NCBI RefSeq assembly: GCF_947172395.1
Contig: NC_069100.1
Location: 11,870,109 to 11,934,108 of the forward strand
Source: Bicyclus anynana
Taxonomy: Eukaryota > Arthropoda > Insecta > Lepidoptera > Nymphalidae
Length of the DNA stretch: 64,000 nucleotides
Reading direction: 5' to 3'
Shown here piece after piece: positions 33,361 through 43,625 of this stretch. The position numbers were made by a program, and so were the translations under genes. The notes under the pieces were generated by a model that was not told the DNA's origin, searched no databases, and saw nothing but the letters and a program-made list of their open reading frames with translations. Positions within the stretch are counted from its first letter, which is position 1; each line of letters opens with the position of its first letter.

Positions 33361-33487
33361 TAGAAATAGTTCCTAGTAAAATCTGTGTATTCTTTTAATA
33401 ATGATGATGAAAAAATACAAAAATATTTAATAAAACATGTTTTTATTCGCTCATTTAACTCAGACGGGTAAATTTATCAAAGGTTTT

Positions 33488-33915
33488 TCAGTATCCTCTG
33501 CAGCCGCAGGCGCACTTGCCGGCAATGGACACCTCGCCGCCGGCCGGCACGATGCCTCCGAACTCCACGGCGCCCAGGATCGGCACTTGTCCACAGACTA
33601 GCGTGGTGCCGGCGACCGGCAGCTGGCCGCCGACCGCCACGTCGCCGATACCCTCGCCGCCGTAGGCTGCGCCGTACGCGGCCGGCGCGGCGAGAGCGGG
33701 GGCGGCGAAGGGCGCGGCGAAAGCGGGCGCGTACCCGATACCGCCGTAGCCACAGCACTGCCCGAACACGGACTGAAATACAGGACAATTTCAATATTAC
33801 AAATAGTTCAAAAAAACACTTGTCTTATCAAGAGAACAATGTAGAAAATTCTTTTCATATTTACCTGTACCAAGCAAGCTTGGACGCAGAGCAAGAGAAC
33901 AGCGAAGGAGTTCAT
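33488..33915 (-). CDS. Chorion protein class A (A8)
   Basis: Class A eggshell protein of 111 residues. Exon 1 is 33865-33915 ([17 protein letters not shown]) and exon 2 is 33488-33772, with a 92-bp intron. It has the long [11 protein letters not shown] start and the AAYGAAYGG arm. The 3' part of the intron (ATTGAAATTGTCCTGTATTT) matches A1 and not the other A genes. The AATAAA complement lies at 33442-33447; TATAAAAG at 33975-33982. Confidence 0.96.
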
Positions 33916-34258
33916 GTTGAAGTGTTTGTATTGTGCAGAGACGAGAATACAATGATTGTTTGAACTCGTCTATGCTTTTATACCTCTTGCATTTTTTTAG
34001 GTATATGTGGAAGCAAGATTTCGAAATTGGTACATTAACATGATAATCAACGTTTCCAATAAAGCAAAGGTTTAATTAATTGGTATTAATTACTGATATT
34101 CAAAGAAAACTTCGTAAAGTCACGTGCCTTAGCAAAAATAATAATTTTCACAACTGTTAAAGGAGATAATGATTTTTGTCAAATCATTTGGTATAAAAAG
34201 CCATTCAATTAATGTTTTAATTATTCTCAAGTTCCACCTCGAGTATAACTAATCCAAA
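33916..34258. promoter_or_regulatory. Shared promoter of pair 8 (A8/B8)
   Basis: A side, minus strand: TATAAAAG at 33975-33982; ATTTCGAA at 34018-34025. B side, plus strand: TCACGT at 34120-34125 (AAAGTCACGTGCC), AGATAAT at 34164-34170 and TATAAAAA at 34192-34199. At about 209 bp between TATA boxes it is the most compact in the window. Confidence 0.82.
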
Positions 34259-34851
34259 ATGGTCTTCAAAGCCGTACTTTTCGTCTGCGCTCAGGCTCTC
34301 GTGATGCAGGTAAATCTATGCGTATTTTTAATATTTCGTACATCCCTAGAGGTAAAAAGAAATGCTTATAATATGTATGCCGAATATTTCGTGTATTTAA
34401 GTTAAAAGTTTTCTTATGAATATGTTGATGTTTGCAGTCCATCTCCGGGCAGTGCTGCGGCGCCGGCTGGGCCTCCGCCCCGTACCTCGGCTCTTGGGCA
34501 GGCGCTCCCTACGGCGCTGCCGGTTTCTGCGGCGCCGCGCCCGCTTTCTCCGGCGGCTCTCTCCCAGTGGCCAGCGCCTCCCCTATCCCACCGAACGGAG
34601 TGTCCGTGCTGTCTGAGAACGCTTACTGCGGAGAGCTCGCTGTCCGCGGCGCTCTGCCGTTCTTGGGAACTGTGGGACTAGAGGGCGCCCTGCCTACTGC
34701 CGGCTCCGGCTCGGTCGCGTACGGCTGCGGCAACGGAGAGGTCGCCATGCTGACTGAGGACATCGGTGCTGCCGCCTATGCTCCGTTCGGATACGGATAC
34801 GGATACGAAGGTCGCGCTGGATGCGGATGCGGATGTGGACGTCTCTACTGA
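34259..34851 (+). CDS. Chorion protein class B (B8)
   Basis: Class B eggshell protein of 154 residues. Exon 1 is 34259-34309 ([17 protein letters not shown]) and exon 2 is 34438-34851; the intron is only 128 bp. The mature start is GQCCGAGWASAPYLG, giving an extra cysteine where other B genes have Ile. The central domain has LEGALPTAG and the tail is [20 protein letters not shown]. Exon 1 and the WAS arm match B1, its likely sister. No AATAAA is seen close downstream; TATAAAC occurs near 34880. Confidence 0.95.
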
Positions 34852-34899
34852 GAAAGAGGACAAAGTTTCACATCATAACTTATAAACTGGATTAATACA

Positions 34900-36775
34900 A
34901 ATGTCGCATTTTACTAAAACTCTGTCTCATGTCTAAAACCTTGATTAAATTCGATGGACTAAAAGCTACATATTACATACATTAACTACATCAACAAAAC
35001 AATTAAATGAAATTTTTGGAAAAAGAAATATATTTTTGTACCTACCCTGCCTTAACACAAAGTTTTTATCAGTGGGCGTCCGTGACTTTCAGTTTAAGGT
35101 GTCATATTTATTTTACATTTTAAATGTAACCAGGATGCCATTATCAGATCTTGACATGAAAAAATGGGACCACCCTGGAATCCAATCCTTCAAAACAAAA
35201 AAAGAATTTTCAAAATCGGTCCATAAATGACGGAATTATCGCTGGACATACATAAAAAAAAACACACATACAGCCGAACGTAGAACCTCCTCCTTTTTGG
35301 AAGTCGGTTAAAAATATGACAACTTCGTTTATAAACTTACTTTATAGGTACGAGATATTTATTCCCCTTTACGACCCTTATTTCTCTTAAAAAAGAAGTT
35401 AAAGTTTACATTTTTAAATTAAATTATGGTTTCCTCCTAAATAGCTGGTAATGGACTTGGCTTCGTGCAATTGTAAAAGTTTTTCATAAAAGAAATAAGG
35501 ATTTTTTTATTAAAAAGTAAAAATTCGTTTCGTAAAATGCAAACAATCGCCATACAACGTGATCTGTATACAACGTGATCCGAAATTTCGCAACAATGGA
35601 AAAGTTGGAAAATGTTACGCGAAGCACCGTCCGAGGAAACTCAAGAAATGCAGTAGTATTTTTCACGTCTCGTAATTTCGTAAACGGAATCAACTTTGGA
35701 TAAATTGTTTTTGTATGGTATTTTTTTACTTGATGAAACATTTTTAACCGATTTCAAAAAAAAGAGGAGGTTATCAATTTGTCGGAATTTTTTTTTTGAA
35801 ACGGACTTTAATTGTTTATTATTTATCGTTATAAATACATAATTATTTTATTGCATTCTGTAAAGTTACAGCGATGTCACATCGCTGTCAGTTACATACA
35901 CCTCTACTCAAAAGCCTGTTGACAATTTGGCCAGATTGTAGTCAAGGGCTATCTTGTAAAGAATAAAAAAAAATCCGTAAATTGTTAACAAAAATCACAA
36001 TGTCAACTCAGCAATGTCATCTAGCTACTCTATGATATCAACAGCTAGTGTTGTCAGACGGCATGTTTTACTGTAATCTCGGTTTTTATCAGTTAGCATA
36101 ACAAATAGAAAATACTATAAGCCGGGTCAGCGGGAATAAAAACACAACTGCCTTTTTCACCAGAATTATCGCATATAATCTATTGTATTTATAATACATA
36201 AGAATAATCAATGATAATACATGGGTATTTATGCACTTTTACATGTAATTATTGACTTTTTCCTCACACTGATCTCTCTTTTGTCCTCCCTGTACCATAT
36301 ATCCTTTCCCTCCAACTCGTCGACCGACTACGTCACTCTCTCTGCTCTGATTGGTCAATGTTTCTCTGCGTCCACGCTATTGGCTGATTACAGTAAACTT
36401 ACGTCTAAAAATCTAACAAATAATTAATCAAATTTAAATAGTTGAAAGAGATTAGCTTAATTAATTTATCTACTTCCAAATTTACGAAGTATCGACTGTG
36501 GGATTTGTGGCCATCTTTAACAGAACCTAACAATACGAAGTTAAGAATTGCCAACAATAGCTATAATATGTCCACTAACATACGTCAAAGTTAGTGAATG
36601 GGTCAATTGCTGGCCAAATTATTAATTTTGCATTGAGATTTATTTGCATTATTTATTTGCAAACAAAAACAACATGCTTGTTATTATTATTTTATTTGCT
36701 GACCAGATATTATTGAAAAAGCAAAACTGCATTATGCTGTGAAAGCGAATCAGCATAATTAAACGTACCATAAGA
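34900..36775. other. Spacer right of pair 8
   Basis: No gene is recognised. At about 35130-35310 lies a repeat with CCATTATCAGATCTTGACAT and an end reading CCTCCTCCTTTTTGGAAGTC. A related fragment lies at about 35745-35790, and a SINE-2 3' end at about 35935-35975. 36000-36775 is AT-rich with nothing recognised. Confidence 0.5.
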
Positions 36776-37049
36776 GCCGTGATAGCCCAGTGGATATAAC
36801 TTCTGCCTCCAATTCCGGAGGGTGTGGGTTCAGTTGTGTGCATTTTAAGAAATTAAATATCACGTGTCTTAATCGGTGAAGGAAAACATCGTGAGGAAAC
36901 CTGCATACCAGAGAATTATCTTAATTCTCTGCGTGTGTGAAGTCTGCCAATCCGCATTGGGCCAGCGTGGTGGACTATTGGCCTAACCCCTCTCATTCTG
37001 AGAGGAGACTCGAGCTCAGCAGTGAGCCGAATATGGGTTGATGACGACG
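36776..37049 (+). mobile_element. SINE-1 copy
   Basis: It has A box (TAGCCCAGTGG), family body (AAGGAAAACATCGTGAGGAAACC) and 3' end (CAGTGAGCCGAATATGGG). There is a deletion just after the B box region compared with the copy at 37131. Confidence 0.85.
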
Positions 37050-37130
37050 AAACGTACCATTTACGACCCACCTCGTTCGTATATTTCCAAGCCATAGTGT
37101 AAATTTTCATGTCACTAATTTTAAAAAGTA

Positions 37131-37693
37131 GCCGTGCTAGCCCAGTGGATACGACCTCTACCTCCGATTCCGGAGAGTGCGGGTTCGAATCCGGCCTGGG
37201 GCTGGTCCAACTTTTCAGTTGTGTGCATTTTAAGAAATTAAATATCCCGTGTCTCGAACGGTGAAGGAAAAACATCGTGAGGAAACCTGCATACCAGAGA
37301 ATTTTCTTAATTCTCTGCGTGTGTGAAGTCTGCCAATCCGCATTGCGTGGTGGACTTTTTTTTTTATTCTTTACAAGTTAGCCCTTGACTACATTCTCAC
37401 CTGATGGTAAGTAATGATGCAATCTAAGATTGAAGCGGGCTAACGCTAAATCGCTTGGCGGTACGTCTTTGCCAGTAGGGTGGTAACTAGCCACGGCCGT
37501 AGCCTGCCACCAGCCTGCCACCAGCCAGACTTATTAAGAAACCTCAATTGGCCCAGCCGGGGATCGAACCCAGGACCTCCGTCTTGTAAATCCATCGCGC
37601 ATTCCACTGCGCCACGGAGGCCGTCAAAAACCCTTGTCATTCTGAGAGGAGACCCGAGCTCAACAGTGAGCCGAATATAGGTTGATAATGATG
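37131..37693 (+). mobile_element. SINE-1 interrupted by a SINE-2
   Basis: SINE-1 runs 37131-37355, with head, B box GGTTCGAATCC and body, stopping at GTGGTGGAC. A minus-strand SINE-2 occupies 37356-37628 (T-rich tail first, head complement GCGCCACGGAGGCCGTC last). SINE-1 resumes at about 37629 (TGTCATTCTGAGAGGAG) to its normal 3' end. The order shows that the SINE-2 inserted second. Confidence 0.85.
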
Positions 37694-37810
37694 AATTTTA
37701 AAAGTATTTAAAAAGATTAAACTCGATCAGCTATTGTTTTAAAGGTCACCGGTCTATCGGGTTAAAAGGCGTCTCTCTTTAATTGACTGGGACATTGTCT
37801 TTATTCAGAA

Positions 37811-38285
37811 CTAGCGGACGCCCGCGACTTCGTCCGCGTGGAATTTAGTTTTTCACAAATCCCACGGAAACCATGGATTTTTCCGGGATGAAAAGTAGCC
37901 GATGTGTGATTTCACTCCAGAGTGAAATCTATTTCCATTCCAAATTTCAGCCAAATCGCTTCAGTAGCCGCAGCGTAAAGGAGGAACAAACATACAAACT
38001 TAAACACAAACTTTCGCCTTTATAATATTAGTGTGATGTGATACCCGAGCGAAGTCGCAGCGGGCCGATATCTATACTAATATAATAATCTATACTAATA
38101 TAATAAAGCTGAAGAGTTTGTTTGTTTGTTTATTTGTTTGTTTGTTTGATTGAACGCGCTAATCTCAGGAACTACTGGTCCGATTTGAAAAATTCTTTCT
38201 GTGTTAGATAGCCCATTTATCGAGGAAGACTATGGGCTATACGGGAACGGGAACCACGCGGGTAAAACCGCGCGGCGTCAGCTAG
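37811..38285. mobile_element. Two Helitron-like elements
   Basis: The first (37811-38035, minus) has the terminal CTAG complement with GCGGACGCCCGCGACTTCG at its left and TTATAATATTAG at its right. The second (38089-38285, plus) starts TCTATACTAATATAATAAAG and ends GCGCGGCGTCAGCTAG followed by T. Neither has coding capacity. Confidence 0.65.
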
Positions 38286-38534
38286 TGTTTTTATATACAA
38301 CGTTCACAGTTTTTCTGTAGTGTATTTAGTATCAGCATTGCACCCGTGCGAAGCCGGGGCGGGTCGCTAATTATATAAATAAACCTTCCTCTTCAATCAC
38401 TCTATCTATTAAGTATAAATAGGGAGGGATATATTGATATAGGGACAGAGAAAGCGACTTAGTTTTACACTATTTTGTAATAGTGAAACAGCAGGTATTG
38501 CCTGCGCATTGGCGTATCTAGGATTATTTTTAAG

Positions 38535-38680
38535 AACGATTTAGCGTTGTCGTATAGAACCCGAAAGGGGTGTGAAATGTGGGTTTTCATCCTAGTTAGC
38601 TCGCTCCCATCTTAGATTGCATCATCACTTACCATCCAGGTGACATTGTAGTTAACAGCTAACTTGTAAAGAACAAAATA
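38535..38680 (+). mobile_element. SINE-2, 3' fragment
   Basis: The head is missing. The body runs from TTAGCGTTGTCGTATAGAAC through CGAAAGGGGTGTG and TTGCATCATCACTTACC to CTAACTTGTAAAGAAC. Confidence 0.75.
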
Positions 38681-38823
38681 TCTGCACCCTCTTAACTTTT
38701 AAGGTATTATGGAAAACAGCCAAAAGTATGTTCAAAATAAATTTATTTCCAACAAAAGGTGCGGTGGCCCGCTTTTAAAAATGCATTTAGAGATATATCT
38801 AAACTATGATAAACTAAAACATC

Positions 38824-39901
38824 TTAGTAGTAAGCTCTTCCACATCCACATCCAGCACGACCTTCATAGCCGTAGCCGTAGGGGCCAATAGCAGCACCGA
38901 TGTCCTCAGTCAGCATGGCTACCTCTCCATTGCCGCAGCCGTACGCGATGGAACCTGACCCAGCAGTTGGCAGGGCTCCTTCTAGAGCCAAAGCGCTCAA
39001 GAACGGGACAGCGCCGCGGACAGCCAGCTCTCCGCAGTAAGCGTTCTCAGAAGCGATGGAAACTCCGGTTGGAGGGATACGGGATGCGCTGGTCACGGGG
39101 AGATAGCCTCCGGTGAAGGCTGGAGCGGCGCCGCAGAGGCCGGCAGCACCGTTGGGAGCGCTTGCATAAGAACCGAGGTAGGGAGCTTCGGCCCAACCAG
39201 CGCCGATGCACTGACCAGCAATGGACTGTAATAAGAATAGTCTTTAATGCACCTGGGTTATCAGACGAAGGGGCTACGCCCATTTGTTTGTATGATTGAA
39301 CGCGTTAATCTCTGGAATTATTGGACCGATTTAAAAAATTCTTTCAGTGTTAGATAGCCCATTTATCGAGGAAGGCTATAGGCTATATATTATCTCCGTA
39401 TTCCTAAGGAAATGGGAACCACGCGGGTGAAACCGCGCGGCTTTAACTAATCTACTATATTACCTAATCTGATGGTGATTTCCGGAAAAAAAGCGCATTC
39501 AAACAAACAAACTCTTCAGCTTTATAATATTAGTATAGATTTCCGTTTTCAAGAGATATTTTTCAGATTATGGGTTTTGAGCAGTCAATATTAACATGAC
39601 GATTGATATAAATAAGAGTATAAAAGATTGTTAAACTTCTGGGCTTTAATAATAATCTCAGGTTTTTGGGCTCAGAAGATCAAAGATAGTGCAATGGAGT
39701 TGAAGGCAAAGTTTACTTATTTTTTCAATAGCCATAAGTAGGTATTTGGATTCCTCCTTGACCTTCGATCAGACCAATAAACCTCGTCTTCCGAAGTCAA
39801 ACTTGCAATATTGATAATACTTAGATTTATATTTATGATGGTTTATTTACCTGCATGATGGCCACTTGGGCGCAGACGAATAGGACAACCTTGGCGACCA
39901 T
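38824..39901 (-). CDS. Diverged, unpaired chorion protein class B (B9)
   Basis: Class B eggshell protein of 150 residues. Exon 1 is 39851-39901 ([17 protein letters not shown]) and exon 2 is 38824-39225. The mature protein starts GQC after SIAG. The arm is diverged (GSYASAPNGAAGLCGAAP). The central domain has RIPPTGVSIASEN and VPFLSALALEG where the paired genes have [13 protein letters not shown] and [11 protein letters not shown]. The tail is [17 protein letters not shown]. The 625-bp intron contains a composite Helitron-like repeat (about 39255-39543). Its GC content is lower than that of B1-B8. TATAAGAA lies at 39965-39972 and TGATAAG at 39987-39993. No class A gene faces it. Confidence 0.93.
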
Positions 39902-40062
39902 TTTGGATATTTGTTGATTGTTTGGGATCAAACTACAGAATGATTTGACTAGTTCAACCATGTCTTCTTATACTAAACATCTAACCCTTATCAGTGACTT
40001 TGTTATGACATAACTTGTGACATTGTTGCTATATGTAGCTATTTCTAATCAGTAATCACGTA
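39902..40062 (-). promoter_or_regulatory. B9 promoter
   Basis: On the B9 strand: TATAAGAA at 39965-39972 and TGATAAG at 39987-39993, the usual B spacing. A TCACGT hexamer lies at 40056-40061, at the usual distance but on the opposite strand from all paired B promoters. No A-side TATA/exon-1 combination follows. Confidence 0.65.
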
Positions 40063-40596
40063 ATAATAATTGTTATGAAATAAATAAATAATTTATTTTT
40101 AATGAAGAAACATTACTAAATTCACTTAAATGTTAACAGTTTTGGAAAAATAATAATTTAATAGACTACAGTTTGAAATTATAAAATATCGAAATTCATA
40201 CTTTATCACGCAAAAAACCAGCCGCGGTAAGCAAAGTAGGTGCTTAGCTTGCACGTTTGATTGTTGCCGGTGTTTATTTTTAGGGTCTTGAGGAAAATGT
40301 AAAGTCTGAAAATAAATGTAAATAAGTAGTTAAAAAATGTTATCAGTGTGCCTAGTGGGAGTTTTCAATATTTTCATATTGTTACTATTACGTTGACGTA
40401 AACGCAAATTTATATGGAATTGAAACAGTTGTGCGGTAGTGCCACTAGATGGCGCTGTTTCAATTCCTTAGAAAATCGCGTTAACGTTACGTGACAATAA
40501 TAGTATCAAACTGACACTAGGCCCTCAGAACACAAACAATGAAAATGACAATTGTCATCTTGACAACCGCATGACAGTTTTGAGCTTTTGGGTAAC

Positions 40597-40928
40597 TTTT
40601 TTTTTATTATTCTGTACAAGTTAGCCCTTGACTACAATCTCACCTGATGGTAAGTGATGATGCAGTCTAAGATGGAAGCGGGCTAACTTGTTAGGGGGAG
40701 GATGAAAATCCACACCCCTTTCGGTTTCTACACGGCATCGTACCGGAACGCTAAATTGCTTGGCGGTACGTCTTTGCCGGTAGGGCGGTAACTAGCCACG
40801 GCCGAAGCCTCCCACCAGCCAGACCTGGACCGATTAAGAAAATCTCAATCTGCCCAGCCGGGCATCGAACCCAGGACCTCCGTTTTGTAAATCCACCGCG
40901 CATACCACTGCGCCACGGAGGCCGTCAA
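40597..40928 (-). mobile_element. SINE-2, full length
   Basis: A clean copy. The T-rich tail at 40597 is followed by the body, B-box complement GGCATCGAACCC and head complement TGCGCCACGGAGGCCGTC. It serves as the reference for the family in this window. Confidence 0.85.
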
Positions 40929-41097
40929 ACCATTAACTTTACAATCACACGGCTCTGGCTACCAAATAAATGAATACATACACATTACAAACATCATTCG
41001 AGCCAGGTGTCATGTTAATTCGCACGAGCTGTATATTGTCTAAACACAACTTTGGAAAATGCAATGAACCCAAAAAATAGCTGGTAAAATATTTGGT

Positions 41098-41467
41098 ATT
41101 CTACTAATATTATAAACGCGAAAGTTTGTATGAATGTTTGGATGTTTATTGCTCTTTAACGCCGCTACTTCTGAAGCGATTTGGTTGAAATTTGGAATGG
41201 AAATAAATTTTACTCTGGATTAACACAAATAGGCTACTTTTTATCCCGAAAATATCCATGGTTTCCCGAAATTTGCGAAAACTTATGATTTTGATGATAT
41301 GCATGTTTGTTACTCTTTCACGCCTCGACTACTGAACCGAATTAGCTTAAATTTGGTATTGAAATATATTATAGCATGGATTAACACATAGGCATTTTAT
41401 CCCGGAAACATCCATGGTTCCCGAGGGATTAGTAAAAAAGTGAAATCCACGCGAGCGAAGCCGCTAG
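41098..41467 (+). mobile_element. Helitron-like element, composite
   Basis: It starts TTCTACTAATATTATAAACG and ends GCGAGCGAAGCCGCTAG followed by T. Two successive family cores (GGATTAACACAAATAGGC and GGATTAACACATAGGC) suggest a tandem or chimeric copy. Confidence 0.65.
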
Positions 41468-41752
41468 TCCTTAATAAGTTGAAGCAGTCTTGCTGATCGT
41501 ATACAAAGTTCAAGCTCGATCGGGCATGAAGAATTGCTGGTTCAACCAGATACCAGCTTGCTTACTGCTTTGGATTTGGTGGACGGTGATCGATTGGGCT
41601 GGGTCGATTGAGGCTTTCTTAATTGGTCCAGGTCTGCTGGGAGGCTTCGGCCGTGGCTAGTTACCACCCTAGCGGCAAAGACGTACCACCAAGCGATTTA
41701 GCGTTCCGGTACGATGTCGTGTAGAAACCGTTATTCACATTTTTTCTCTCTT

Positions 41753-41870
41753 ACTGATAAGGTAGCCCTTGAAATAATTATCTTTTAATATTAATAAATT
41801 ATGTTAAAAATAAAAATGAACTTAGGTATCTACTTTATCAAGGGCGACCTTATTAATAGAGAGAAAAATT
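41753..41870. mobile_element. Hairpin MITE
   Basis: Inverted arms: TTTTCTCTCTTACTGATAAGG and GACCTTATTAATAGAGAGAA at the ends, with TAGCCCTTGA and TCAAGGGCGA inside. One arm with the adjoining ATAATTATCTTTTAATAT also lies in the E1 intron at 44777-44853. Confidence 0.7.
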
Positions 41871-41927
41871 TGTGAAAAAAAATCGATGTTTAAGATTCTT
41901 TCGAGTATCAATATATTATGCTCATAG

Positions 41928-42365
41928 CTGCCTTGTTCCAGTGGTTAGCATATGTGGTTTCGGATTACGCAGTCTTGGCTTCGAATCCTGGGTCAGTCAA
42001 TCTATACGAGATACTGTGTTTTACTTGTTTCTAAGAAATTTTCAGTTGTGTGCGTTTTAAGAAATTAAATATCACGTGTCTCACACGGTGAAGGAAAAAC
42101 ATCGTGAGGAAACCTGCATACCAAAGAATTTTCTTAATTCTCTGCGTATGTAAAGTCTGCTAATCCGCATTGGGCCAGCGTGGTGGACTATTGGGCTAAC
42201 TCTTTCATTCTGAGAGGAGACTCGACAGTAAGCCGAATATGGGTTGACAATGAAGCCCGCAAACCAGCATTGGAGCAGCCTGGTGGGTCTATACTCCATA
42301 TCTTTTCTCCTTTAAGGAGGGAGGCCTGGCCCTGTGATGGACCGTTAGGCAGATGATGATGATGC
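41928..42365 (+). mobile_element. SINE-1 variant followed by an RTE-like 3' end
   Basis: The tRNA-like head differs from other SINE-1 copies (CCTTGTTCCAGTGGTTAGC, with B box CTTCGAATCCTGGG), but the body and end are the same family. From 42256 an RTE-like LINE end follows (CAGCCTGGTGGG, AGGGAGGCCTGGCCC) with a GATGATGATG tail. Confidence 0.7.
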
Positions 42366-42892
42366 AATACTTACTTTATAGAAATATTAGACATGACCTC
42401 GTTCTAGTGGCGATGCGCCTATTTGTGTTGTTAATCGTTATTATTGTTATAATTAGTCAGTATTAGAGGAATTAACAATACTAAACTATTATTGTTCCGA
42501 TAGTTGTTTCAGTCAATGAGATATACTAAATAAGGTCAGAAGAAGAAAATCTTTATTGCACACAAAACAAACGATTACAAACAGGAGGAGGTTCTACGTT
42601 CGGCTGTTTTTTTTTTAACTTTTTATTTTGTCTTGTTGTAGGCAATATTTAAAAAAAATAGGATATTCGCCTCACCTTTTGTAAAGCCTAAAGCGATGTA
42701 CATTTCACATTATTGAATCATTTATTTTATACTGGGTATAAAATATAAGTATATCTTTAAGGATTTTTTTTACATTAATAGGTAGATACTTAGGTACGTA
42801 AATCTAAATTAATTCAGAATACGATTCAGGATCGGACAGGGTTTTTTACATAATACCTAATGTGTAGTTACTTAGTCAGGAGTAGTTATCTT

Positions 42893-43475
42893 TTAATAAG
42901 ATAAAGATAAGATAAGATAAATATACTTTATTTGCACACCACAAAGACAAAAACAAGTGAAATAAAAAACAAATTAAGAAGAGATCAGCATACAAAAGGC
43001 GGCCTTATCGCTAAGTAGCGATTTCTTCCAGGCAACCTTCGGTTTAGGAAAACTTAAGGACATCAGCAGGTGGCGTAAAACAAAAATAACCATAGTATTA
43101 GTAATACACATACATACAAATAATTTACATCCTAATACATAAACAATATTACACAAATACCTACAATAATGAATAAAATACATATCAAAATATACTAATA
43201 AATACCTCATATTAAAAAGAAATAATATATACAGATCGTCTTTACTGCACCAGATAATGAGTCTTTACGGCATTTTTAAAAATGACCAGTGTCTTTGATT
43301 GCCGTATGTTTAATGTAAATATACCCGAAATTGTATTGTAGCTTTGTATAATATGTATATTCTGTAATCTTTGTGGCCTTAGTTTTAAACTTATGTAATC
43401 TAATAATTATGTACCTACTGTTACACTGTTGATTACAAATAAATATATAAAATAAAAATTAAAATTAAAATCACA
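42893..43475 (-). mobile_element. LINE 3' ends
   Basis: At 42893-43200 a minus-strand 3' UTR is recognised by the GGCGGCCTTATCGCTAAGTAG and ATTTCTTCCAGGCAACCTT blocks and a (GATAA)n tail. At about 43230-43475 a second 3' end terminates in an A-rich AAATAAAAATTAAAATTAAA tail. Neither has RT motifs. Confidence 0.6.
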
Positions 43476-43625
43476 CCTTTGAAATCACACCTACTTAGTA
43501 AGAATTATTAAAACAACAAAATAATTTCATTCATATCTTTATTTGAACTAAATCAAAATCAATTTAATCAGTTCTATTAAAAACAAATAATATACATTTA
43601 ATAACAATTTTAAAACAAATTAACT

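Larger units (their letters stand above)
30993..33440. other. Spacer between pairs 7 and 8
   Basis: No host gene is recognised. It has a GATGATGATGAT-tailed RTE-like scrap at about 31640-31745, an unidentified repeat beginning CAGGGTGTCCCGTAATTAAT at 31866, an RTE-like LINE C-terminus at 32620-33180, and a palindrome at about 33276-33360. The rest is AT-rich. Confidence 0.55.
40063..43537. other. Transposon-filled spacer between B9 and E1
   Basis: No host gene is recognised. In order: SINE-2 (40597-40928, minus), Helitron-like element (about 41098-41467, plus), SINE-2 fragment (about 41595-41740, plus), hairpin MITE (41753-41870), SINE-1 (41928-42252, plus) and an RTE-like 3' end (42256-42365). 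A GGAGGAGGTTCTACGTTCGG fragment follows at about 42583, then a LINE 3' UTR (about 42893-43200, minus, with a GATAAGATAA tail), and another LINE-like 3' end to about 43475. About 40063-40590 is AT-rich with nothing recognised. Confidence 0.6.

Noticed and set aside
40063..43537. A hidden class A partner for B9
   Set aside because: The GC-rich A exon 2 and the MNSF- or MSTF-type exon 1 are easy to see elsewhere and are absent here. The interval is filled by SINEs, LINE ends and Helitron-like sequence.
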